Assembly (NCBI GenBank): GCA_002343505.1
Contig: DDQZ01000109.1
Span: 1 to 5,208 of the forward strand
DNA length: 5,208 nucleotides
Origin: Verrucomicrobiaceae bacterium UBA2429
Lineage (GTDB): Bacteria > Verrucomicrobiota > Verrucomicrobiia > Verrucomicrobiales > Verrucomicrobiaceae
Reading direction: 5' to 3'
Below, piece by piece: positions 1 to 5,208 of this stretch. The notes below the pieces were generated by a model. The model ran no database searches, was not told the origin of the DNA, and saw only the letters and a program-made list of their open reading frames with translations. Position numbers and translations under genes: made by a program. Positions within the stretch are counted from its first letter, which is position 1. Every line of letters begins with the position of its first letter.

Positions 1-180
1 CCATCGGCGGAAAGAGCAACACTGTTTACAGAAGCGGCATGATCCTGAAGTATGGCAATACATTGCCCGCTGTTCAGATCCCAAACGCGAAGGGTATTGT
101 CGCTGCTGCCAGAAATGGCACGAAAGCCATCGGTGGAAAGAGCAACACTGTTCACAGAATCCGTATGACCTTCAAGGGTG
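1..180 (-). repeat. WD40 tandem repeats, 126-bp period
   Basis: Read on the minus strand, this stretch encodes one full WD40 repeat (GH at residues 898-899, then SVNSVALSTDG, ending with VWD) and the start of a second one with DH at 940-941. The period is 42 residues, or 126 bp. The block 1-33 matches 127-159 at 31 of 33 bases, mostly encoding SVNSVALS; beyond it the copies diverge. In WD40 proteins these repeats fold into beta-propeller blades used for binding. More repeats very probably continue beyond the left edge, since a propeller needs about seven. Confidence 0.9.
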
Positions 181-2861
181 ACCAGACAAAGTGGGTTCAA
201 GTAGGGGATGGGCGGGCGAGGATTGCGGTGCAGCCATGGATGTCCGACCTCATCTGCATTTTGTGCAGCACCTGATAGAGGAGGGCCTTCCGTGGCATTT
301 GCCGCCATGGCGAGAAAATCATCGGGGAATTCCACAATCAGGGAGGCTTGCCGTTGAACAAAAGTCGCGATGGCCTTGAGCTGGTCGGACCGGGTTGTAG
401 TCTTTCTGGGTCGCGCATCTACTTCGCGCCTCCTGCTGTAGGGGGGCGGTTGCGGTAGAGACGAAATCTTTCCCTTAGCACAGTCACTAGCGTAGGCGGC
501 TAGTGCGCCTCCATACTGAGCACAAGTTTCGACCCGCTCCCGTTCGCGCCGGGCTTCTCCCTCCAACTCCGGCAACGCCGCGATGGCAGCGCGCTGATCC
601 ATGACTACCGCAAAGACCTGCCCGGCGCGAATGCGAGCGTCGAGGCAACGGAAGTCGGTGAGGTAGTCGCAGAGGTCGTCCCATTCTTCCGCGCCGATGA
701 GATGGGCCGCAGTTTCATTTAAGGGGCGCTCGCGGTCACCTGCCCAGCTTTGGTCGCCCGCTGGATCGGCTAGGGAGCGGAAGTAGTTGGCGATGTCGTG
801 ATGGCCTTGGACGGCGATTGCCTCACCGCAATATCGCTCCATCACTGCCTGTCGAATCTGGCCGTGGAAGAAGTCGAGTTGCTCCCCGCGGCGTTGGAGG
901 TAGCGGCGGAGGGCGCGTTCGATGCGCTGGGCGGTGGAGGCGGAGTCGGAGCCGAGTTTGCGGACGAGGAGATCGGAGAGTTCGCGGCTGGACATGCCGA
1001 CGCGACCGAGGGCGAGGTAGAGGCACCACCAGCGGACGGCTTGCTCGCCAAAGCCCTCGGCTTGCTCCAGCCGCTGGAGAACCCAGTGGAAGAGGCTGAC
1101 GGTATCGGGGTGCTGGGTGCCCATGCTCGCGATGAGGACGGGCACATGCTGGTTCATGTCGTTGCCGCCGAGGGTGCGCAACTCGGCGAGCATGACGAGG
1201 AGGTAGAGGGGATTGCGCACTTTGGGGAGTTTCTGCTCGTCGCAGATGGCGTCCACATGCGGGGCGTCGAGTTGCTTGCAGTATTCGGTGAGATAGCTGG
1301 TGACGATGGTGCGAACGTCATCGGCAGTGAGCGGGCCGAGGGGGATGCGTTTGGGTTTCGGGTGGCGGGAGTCGAGGGCGGCGAGGACTTTCTCGGCGGC
1401 ACTGTTCTCGGATTTCGGTTTTTCCCGCAGATTCAGGGAAGCCGCAGATTGGGTTTCATCTGATTGAATGCCTCTCGGTGGGTTTTCTGAATCTGTGGGA
1501 GTCTCTTCAATGCAACTCACCACGACGCGCACGCTGGGGCCGAGGCGATACGGGAGCCAGCCGAGTTCGTGGCCGTCGTCGATCTGATTGAGCGCATCGA
1601 GGAGAATGACGATGCGCTGCTCGCCCGCGTAGTCGCCGAGACGATCCCAGAGGCGCTGGCAGAGGCTTTGGAAATCGAGCTTGGGTTCCTCCTTCGTCTG
1701 GCCTTCGGGTGTGCGACGCTCAGGGAAGGCGATGCCGCTATGATCGAGTTCGTCGTTGAGGCGTTTGACGAGGTGGTAGCTGCTGGAGGACTGCGATGTC
1801 GCGCCGACGAAGTGGGAGATCAGGTAGGGCGCGTTGTCCTCAACGCGCCTGGCATCGGAGGCGGCACCTTTTTCGTCCTCTTTCGTTTCTTTCGGCTGCA
1901 ATGCCTCCCACAGCTTTGCCATGAGGGCGGACTTGCCCTGGCCGGGCTGGGCGGCGATGACGGCGAGGCGTGGTAAGTCGTGGGCTTCGGCGGGATTGGC
2001 GATGAATTGGAGCAGTTCGTTCAACTCCTGCTCGCGGCCCTGGAACCATTTCAGGCGGGAGTCTGCGAAACGCTGCATCTCGTCGCGCTCGGCTTCGAGC
2101 GGGTTTTTCGGCGGCGGTTTGGCGAGGGGGATGAGTTTTTCCGCGAGGTCGTCGAGCACGGGTTGCGACTCGTCCGTGTAACGCGAGTCTTTGGCCAGGT
2201 CGGTGCCGAGCACCTGCTGCCACGCTTCCCGGCTGACATAGCGCGGATCGCGCAGGATGCCGGACCAGAGGTCTTCGAGCACTTTCTTCCCGAAGGCTTC
2301 CATGTCGGTGAAGCCGGAGCCGGTCCAGCGGCAGGGGTAGTGCCAGACGGGGCGTCCGCAGGCCTCCACCCGCGCTTTCAGGGCGTCGAGCTTCACGGGC
2401 AGTGGCGGCGGGTCCACGAACTCGGTGGCAGTGATGGGAGCCTGCGCCTGACGAATGTAGAAGTAGCAGCGGCGGCTGTGCGCGTCATTCTCCAGCGCGT
2501 GATGCACCTCCATGTCGGTGATGGAACGGCGGTCGGCAGCCTGGGCCTGCTGATCCGTATCTTCCTTGAGCTGATGCGGCTCCGGTTCCCAGCCATAGCG
2601 CTGGCCGAGCAGGCAGATGAAAAAGGGCTTGGCCTCATTGATCCACTTCCGGCAATACTCCCAGGAGTTCGCCGACTCGCCATCCACGTTTTTGTCAGGC
2701 ACCCCCCAACGCAGGTCCACATCGAAGAACTCCAGCCCGAGGCGCTCGCAGCGCTCACGCAGTTCCGGGAATACGACGGTAACAAGGTGATCCCGTTCCG
2801 CGTGCATGTCGCGGAAGGTGCTGCTGATGAAGACGCGGACTTTGCGGTCAGGTGCGTTCAT
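1..2861 (-). CDS. DUF4062 - STAND/NACHT-type NTPase - WD40 repeat protein (3' end outside window)
   Basis: The frame is open for 953 codons and runs off the left edge, so the C-terminus is missing. Seen: residues 8-95 are a DUF4062 domain (RVFISSTFRD near 9-18, AER at 21-23, DLRWGV at 49-54, LLGQRYGW at 84-91), a module also found at the N-terminus of animal TEP1, NWD1 and NPHP3. A GREQEL linker precedes the P-loop GQGKS at 307-311 (K310), which has Ala304 where Gly is usual. Walker B is VILLDALNQID with D422. R549-N550-P551 fits the STAND GxP region. A helical part follows, then a proline-rich linker near 800-835, then WD40 repeats from about residue 893. Family knowledge: such proteins are ATP-driven switches that oligomerise when the repeats sense a ligand, and some bacterial relatives defend against phage. 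That role is inferred here; ligand and effector activity are unknown. The start at 2861 has no clear Shine-Dalgarno site but places DUF4062 correctly. Confidence 0.92.
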   Translation of the reverse strand, partial: MNAPDRKVRVFISSTFRDMHAERDHLVTVVFPELRERCERLGLEFFDVDLRWGVPDKNVDGESANSWEYCRKWINEAKPFFICLLGQRYGWEPEPHQLKEDTDQQAQAADRRSITDMEVHHALENDAHSRRCYFYIRQAQAPITATEFVDPPPLPVKLDALKARVEACGRPVWHYPCRWTGSGFTDMEAFGKKVLEDLWSGILRDPRYVSREAWQQVLGTDLAKDSRYTDESQPVLDDLAEKLIPLAKPPPKNPLEAERDEMQRFADSRLKWFQGREQELNELLQFIANPAEAHDLPRLAVIAAQPGQGKSALMAKLWEALQPKETKEDEKGAASDARRVEDNAPYLISHFVGATSQSSSSYHLVKRLNDELDHSGIAFPERRTPEGQTKEEPKLDFQSLCQRLWDRLGDYAGEQRIVILLDALNQIDDGHELGWLPYRLGPSVRVVVSCIEETPTDSENPPRGIQSDETQSAASLNLREKPKSENSAAEKVLAALDSRHPKPKRIPLGPLTADDVRTIVTSYLTEYCKQLDAPHVDAICDEQKLPKVRNPLYLLVMLAELRTLGGNDMNQHVPVLIASMGTQHPDTVSLFHWVLQRLEQAEGFGEQAVRWWCLYLALGRVGMSSRELSDLLVRKLGSDSASTAQRIERALRRYLQRRGEQLDFFHGQIRQAVMERYCGEAIAVQGHHDIANYFRSLADPAGDQSWAGDRERPLNETAAHLIGAEEWDDLCDYLTDFRCLDARIRAGQVFAVVMDQRAAIAALPELEGEARRERERVETCAQYGGALAAYASDCAKGKISSLPQPPPYSRRREVDARPRKTTTRSDQLKAIATFVQRQASLIVEFPDDFLAMAANATEGPPLSGAAQNADEVGHPWLHRNPRPPIPYLNPLCLVTLEGHTDSVNSVALSTDGFRAISGSSDNTLRVWDLNSGQCIAILQDHAASVNSVALSAD
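1423..1500. repeat. Palindrome-bounded 78-bp segment within the NTPase gene
   Basis: The arms 1423-1436 (tcccgcagattcag) and 1487-1500 (ctgaatctgtggga) are inverted copies matching at 13 of 14 positions, separated by 50 bases. Inside, ccgcagatt recurs at 1442-1450, giving a direct repeat with 1425-1433. The segment is exactly 26 codons and covers residues 454-480 of the STAND protein, just after the strand that follows Walker B (VVVSCIEE). Bases 1441-1500 are 30/60 G+C, lower than the surrounding gene. The encoded stretch is polar and rich in Ser, Glu, Asn and Pro, as expected of a surface loop. It looks like a small dispersed repeat that landed in frame. Its family cannot be identified from one copy. 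Confidence 0.6.
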
Positions 2862-2919
2862 GCGGCGGATTCTGGCGGGATATGGCACTTTCAGGCAAGC
2901 TGCTTTTTCCCAAGCAGGA
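2862..2919. other. Short spacer between the DUF4062 remnant and the STAND gene
   Basis: These 58 bases hold no recognisable promoter, terminator or Shine-Dalgarno site for the minus-strand STAND gene. A 6-bp inverted repeat (ctgctt at 2900-2905, aagcag at 2912-2917) is too weak to be a terminator. The frame of the STAND gene stays open through this spacer and on up to 3140, where a TGA overlaps the ATG of the remnant (atga at 3141-3144). The two therefore are most likely co-transcribed. Confidence 0.5.
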
Positions 2920-3144
2920 TCAGGAAGTTCCGTTTGCGTGATCCAGCCCCGCCTCGCCGGGCACGCCCCAGCGCAGATCAATCGCCTGGAAGGTGAATCC
3001 GCGCTGACGGCAATACCGCTCCAGCTCCGGCCAGACTTTTTCAGCGAGCGCGTTCCGCTCGGCCACCAAATCGGAGAACGTGGAGCTGACAAACACCCGG
3101 ATGACGGGGAAGTGGCGCACCGGCGGTGGTGGGGCTGCGTTCAT
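2920..3144 (-). pseudogene. Truncated DUF4062 domain, remnant of a duplicated paralogue
   Basis: A 74-residue frame begins MNAAPPPP and carries the first half of DUF4062: RVFVSSTFSD, AER, WPEL and DLRWGVP. It then loses similarity and stops at 2920. Over 48 aligned residues it shares 26 with the DUF4062 of the large downstream gene, and both genes start with the same nine bases, atgaacgca. The second half of the domain (the WxxCRxWI and FFICLLGQRYG region of the neighbour) is missing, as are the NTPase and WD40 parts. The simplest reading is an upstream tandem paralogue reduced to its 5' end by deletion or recombination. It may still be translated as a short peptide. The gap to the next gene is 58 bases and the frames differ. 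A functional stand-alone half-domain is possible but less likely. Confidence 0.7.
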
Positions 3145-3152
3145 GGGATGAT

Positions 3153-3181
3153 GCTACAACGGGACAGCACGGGGGAGTCAA
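3153..3181 (-). promoter_or_regulatory. Candidate sigma70-type promoter for the DUF4062/STAND unit
   Basis: On the minus strand TTGACT (3176-3181, five of six matches to the -35 consensus) is followed after exactly 17 bases by TGTAGC (3153-3158, three of six matches to the -10 consensus). Transcription would begin about seven bases further, practically at the ATG at 3144, so the transcript would be leaderless or nearly so. That agrees with the lack of a Shine-Dalgarno site there. The weak -10 limits confidence. Confidence 0.4.
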
Positions 3182-3211
3182 GCCTGCGGAAGGGGTTGCG
3201 GATTTTGCTTT

Positions 3212-3228
3212 TGCCGCGCCGCGCGGCA
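3212..3228. repeat. GC-rich perfect palindrome in the divergent intergenic region
   Basis: TGCCGCG (3212-3218) and CGCGGCA (3222-3228) are perfect inverted copies around a 3-base centre. The hairpin has no T-run on its 3' side on either strand, so it is not an intrinsic terminator. It lies between the two divergent genes and could be an operator, but such matches arise easily by chance in high-GC DNA. Confidence 0.3.
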
Positions 3229-3273
3229 CGCGCCGCCGGTGCGCTTGCGTTTTGGCCGGGGAGCGGCAGTCTC

Positions 3274-3278
3274 GGAGG
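3274..3278 (+). promoter_or_regulatory. Shine-Dalgarno site deciding the start of the exported protein
   Basis: GGAGG lies 6 bases before the ATG at 3285 and directly abuts the ATG at 3279. Spacing favours the start at 3285. Starting at 3279 would add Met-Lys and give the signal peptide a positive charge, so both starts remain open. The open frame extends further up to 3126, but that part is arginine-rich, lacks homology and crosses the divergent promoter. Confidence 0.6.
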
Positions 3279-3284
3279 ATGAAA

Positions 3285-3953
3285 ATGTGGCCGCTGATTC
3301 TGCTGCTCTGCCCTGCCGCGCTGGCGGCGGAGGAGGTGCAGGCGCACGGGCTGCTTTTTGAGCGCTGGCTGTGCGTGACGTTTTTCGGCGGTCATGAGCC
3401 GGCGGGCTACACTCAGAAATGGGACATACCCGCGGAGGCGAACAAGAATCATGGCGGCATCCCGGTGAACCCGAAGGCGGTGAAGCATGGCGCGCCCATC
3501 GGCCTGGGGGACGCGCTGCGGCAGCATGACATCGCGGAGCCTTTTCTTCTGATCATCGGCGCGTGGGAGCAGGCGGATGCAAAGACGAAGCGCTGGGTGA
3601 ACGCGCGGGCGGCGCGGGTGGAGCCGGCGCAGTGGCGCGCTTTGTGGGGCGGCGTCACGCGGGCGGACCTGGAGCGGCTGGACGCGGTGGTCAAGGACAA
3701 GGCCCTCACTCTCGAAGAGGCGCGCGCGCGGGCGCAGGCGATGAAAACGCAGCCGCCCTTCACCACGGCCGTCATCCAGCTCAATCCGAAAATTGACCGC
3801 AGCCAGCGCCGACTGCAATGCAGCCTGCGTTTTGACGATTTCTTCACGCATCTGGCGCCGGGCGCGCCGCGCGGGAGGCTGGAGCGGCCGGAGATTTTTG
3901 GCGTGCCCCTGCCCGGATCGTTTGCCTCCGGCGCGCGTTCGTTCCAGAAGTGA
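3285..3953 (+). CDS. Predicted exported protein of unknown function, possible PD-(D/E)XK-like fold
   Basis: A 222-residue protein begins with a hydrophobic signal-like segment (WPLILLL to ALA, probable cleavage after Ala14). The Cys at position 9 is preceded by Leu, so it is not a good lipobox. I do not recognise the family. Visible in the mature part: a Glu-containing helix (FERW, E26), YTQKWDIP with D47, PVNPK with K64, then IGLGDALRQ, a hydrophobic strand LLIIGAWEQ, and near the C-terminus LNPKIDRSQRRLQCSLRF. The order Glu helix, Asp strand, xxK strand, then GDALR recalls PD-(D/E)XK nucleases, but the usual Glu/Gln before Lys is Asn62, so this is a weak inference. A signal peptide on a nuclease-like protein would be notable. 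The gene ends 16 bases before the permease and is probably co-transcribed with it. Confidence 0.8.
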   Translation: MWPLILLLCPAALAAEEVQAHGLLFERWLCVTFFGGHEPAGYTQKWDIPAEANKNHGGIPVNPKAVKHGAPIGLGDALRQHDIAEPFLLIIGAWEQADAKTKRWVNARAARVEPAQWRALWGGVTRADLERLDAVVKDKALTLEEARARAQAMKTQPPFTTAVIQLNPKIDRSQRRLQCSLRFDDFFTHLAPGAPRGRLERPEIFGVPLPGSFASGARSFQK

Positions 3954-3969
3954 TAGCCGCCCCGCACGC

Positions 3970-4725
3970 ATGAAGCCCGCCACACCTCCTGTTCGCAGCC
4001 TGCTCTGGGCGCTGCTGCTGCTGGCGGGCGTCTCGCTGGTGGTTTACGCGCTGTTTGCCAGGGTCCATTACACTTGGAATTGGAGCGCGGTCTGGGACTA
4101 CCGCGCGCAGTTCTACTGGGGCTGGCTGACGACGCTGGGCGTCTCCCTGGGGGCGATGCTGCTGAGCTTGGTCGTGGGGTTCGCCCTCATGCTGGGGAGG
4201 CGCGCGCCGGCGGCGCCGGTGCGGATGCTGTGCGCGGGTATTGTGGAACTGCTGCGCGGCTCGCCGCTGCTGGTGCAGTTGCTTGTGGGTTATTACATCG
4301 TGGCCACGGCGCTGCGCGTGGAGTCTCCGCTGCTGGTGGGAATGGTGCTGCTGGGGTTTTTCGAGGGCGCGTATCTCTCGGAAATCTTCCGCGGCGCGGT
4401 GGAGAGCATCGGCGCCTCGCAGCGGGAGGCGGCGCGGGCGGTGGGGTTCGACAGGGCGCAGACCTACCGTTTTGTCATCATCCCTCAAGCGGTGCGGCGC
4501 GCGCTGCCGGGTGTGACGGGGCAGCTCGTCTCGCTCATCAAGGACTCGTCCCTGCTCTCCGTCATCGGCATTGAGGAGCTGGTGCAAAAAGTGCGCATCC
4601 TGAACTCGGGCAGCTACACCGCCTTGGAGGGCTATCTGCCGCTGGCGGCGGCGTATTTGATCGTCACGCTGCCGCTGTCCTGGTATGCGCGGCGTCTGGA
4701 GGGGAGGTTCGCGTATGAGACTTGA
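3970..4725 (+). CDS. Polar amino acid ABC transporter, permease subunit (HisM/GlnP type)
   Basis: This 251-residue inner-membrane protein has the marks of the amino acid ABC permease family: a TM helix near 11-29, TTLGVSL opening the second near 53-75, [12 protein letters not shown] at 93-104, a helix near 120-138, the EAA loop that docks the ATPase (EAARAVGF from E153, with IIPQA at 170-174), and [12 protein letters not shown] after it. The last helix is near the C-terminus. Length is normal for the family, which forms dimers of such subunits and imports glutamine, glutamate, histidine, arginine or similar solutes; the exact substrate cannot be read. The start at 3970 is the first ATG giving a normal N-terminus; the frame is open upstream to 3793, but that part is arginine-rich and overlaps the previous gene. 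No Shine-Dalgarno site is evident, so translation may be coupled to the upstream gene. Confidence 0.93.
   Translation: MKPATPPVRSLLWALLLLAGVSLVVYALFARVHYTWNWSAVWDYRAQFYWGWLTTLGVSLGAMLLSLVVGFALMLGRRAPAAPVRMLCAGIVELLRGSPLLVQLLVGYYIVATALRVESPLLVGMVLLGFFEGAYLSEIFRGAVESIGASQREAARAVGFDRAQTYRFVIIPQAVRRALPGVTGQLVSLIKDSSLLSVIGIEELVQKVRILNSGSYTALEGYLPLAAAYLIVTLPLSWYARRLEGRFAYET
4702..4707 (+). promoter_or_regulatory. Shine-Dalgarno site of the ABC ATPase gene inside the permease 3' end
   Basis: GGGAGG lies 7 bases before the ATG at 4715, an ideal spacing. It sits within the last codons of the permease, which supports the overlapping start and translational coupling. Confidence 0.8.
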
Positions 4726-5208
4726 GGCGGAGGCGGTGGTGAAGCGGTTCGGCGCGTTCGCGGCGCTGGACGGGGCGTCTTTTTCCACCGGGGGCGATGC
4801 GCGCGTGGTGGCGCTGCTGGGGCCGAGCGGCGGTGGTAAGTCCACCCTGCTGCGCGTGCTCGGCGGCCTGCTGCTGCCGGACGCGGGGGAGGTGCGGGTG
4901 GACGGCCGGGCGCTGCCGCATGACGAGGCGGCGGCGCTGGCGGTGCTGCGACAAAACGGCTTCGTCTTCCAGGGCTACAATCTTTTTCCCCACCTCACGG
5001 CGCTGCAAAACGTGGTGCTGCCGCTGTGCGAGGTGCATGGCCAGCCGCGCGCGGAGGCCGAGGACCGCGCGCGCGAGCTTCTGGCCCGTCTCGGCCTGGC
5101 GGAGCATCTGCGCAAGCGCCCGGCGGAGCTCTCCGGCGGCCAGCAGCAGCGGGCGGCGATCGCCCGCGCGCTGGCGCCGAGGCCGCGCCTGCTGCTGCTG
5201 GACGAGCC
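4715..5208 (+). CDS. Polar amino acid ABC transporter, ATP-binding subunit (3' end outside window)
   Basis: The first 164 residues of an ABC ATPase of the GlnQ/HisP type are present. Visible in order: an A-loop aromatic (F12), Walker [10 protein letters not shown] at 36-44, the Q-loop FVFQ with Q86 followed by NLFPHLT, the signature LSGGQQQR at 139-146, and Walker B LLLLDEP at 159-165, where the window ends. The D-loop and switch His are outside. The start codon overlaps the permease stop by 11 bases, the usual arrangement for the two subunits of one importer. Its role is to power uptake from the cytoplasmic face. NLFPHLT after the Q-loop is typical of the amino acid importer subfamily. No defect is visible in what is present. 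Confidence 0.95.
   Translation, partial: MRLEAEAVVKRFGAFAALDGASFSTGGDARVVALLGPSGGGKSTLLRVLGGLLLPDAGEVRVDGRALPHDEAAALAVLRQNGFVFQGYNLFPHLTALQNVVLPLCEVHGQPRAEAEDRARELLARLGLAEHLRKRPAELSGGQQQRAAIARALAPRPRLLLLDE

Noticed and set aside
2904..2911. GGGAAAA slippery heptamer on the minus strand, as a programmed frameshift site
   Set aside because: It lies downstream of the remnant's stop codon at 2920, and a -1 shift there would not reach the STAND frame.
2900..2917. Hairpin with ctgctt/aagcag arms as a terminator after the remnant
   Set aside because: The stem has only 6 bp with two G-C pairs, and no T-run follows on the minus strand.
1980..2996. Long plus-strand open frame of 338 codons, and a similar one at 798-1463
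   Set aside because: They lie opposite the STAND gene, whose minus-strand translation has clear domains throughout. High GC favours long empty frames on the other strand.
3212..3228. GC-rich hairpin as an intrinsic terminator
   Set aside because: No T-run follows the stem on either strand; the nearby T-rich stretch lies 5' of it on the plus strand.
3190..3273. Sigma70 promoter for the plus-strand operon
   Set aside because: Several TTGC-type -35 lookalikes exist, but none has an acceptable -10 at 16-18 bases.
3844..4845. Minus-strand open frame of 333 codons, and another at 3141-3983
   Set aside because: Their translations are low-complexity, rich in Arg, Gln and His, and lie opposite the permease or the exported protein.

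Overview
The window is high-GC bacterial DNA (for example 43 of 60 bases G+C at 4741-4800) holding two divergent blocks. A very large STAND-type signalling protein and a fragment of a second copy read leftwards. A secreted protein and a polar amino acid ABC transporter read rightwards. The large DUF4062/NTPase/WD40 architecture, the GC content, the frequent lack of Shine-Dalgarno sites and a dispersed-repeat-like palindrome suggest a free-living member of the Planctomycetota/Verrucomicrobiota type. This is inference; no taxonomic marker is present.

Minus strand, 1-2861: one continuous reading frame that leaves the window at its left edge. It encodes an N-terminal DUF4062 domain, a P-loop NTPase of the STAND/NACHT class, a helical region, a proline-rich linker and the first WD40 repeats. 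The repeats have a 42-residue (126-bp) period and are partly almost identical in DNA. A 78-bp palindrome-bounded segment sits in frame inside the NTPase. Directly upstream, 2920-3144 encodes only the first part of a second DUF4062 domain. It looks like the remnant of a duplicated paralogue, and it holds the only promoter-like sequence I can find for this strand.

Centre, 3145-3284: the divergent intergenic region, with a TTGACT/TGTAGC promoter candidate for the minus strand, a GC-rich palindrome and a Shine-Dalgarno site for the plus strand.

Plus strand, 3285-5208: a predicted exported protein of about 222 residues with no recognised family (weak resemblance to PD-(D/E)XK nucleases), then 16 bp later an ABC permease of the glutamine/histidine type, then its ATPase, which overlaps the permease by 11 bp and is cut by the window end at Walker B. 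These three probably form one operon. No substrate-binding protein is in view.

The most interesting part is the left block. Proteins of this layout (N-terminal effector-like domain, STAND NTPase, repeat sensor) include bacterial innate-immune sensors. Here the layout comes with a duplicated and truncated N-terminal domain and signs of repeat turnover in the sensor.
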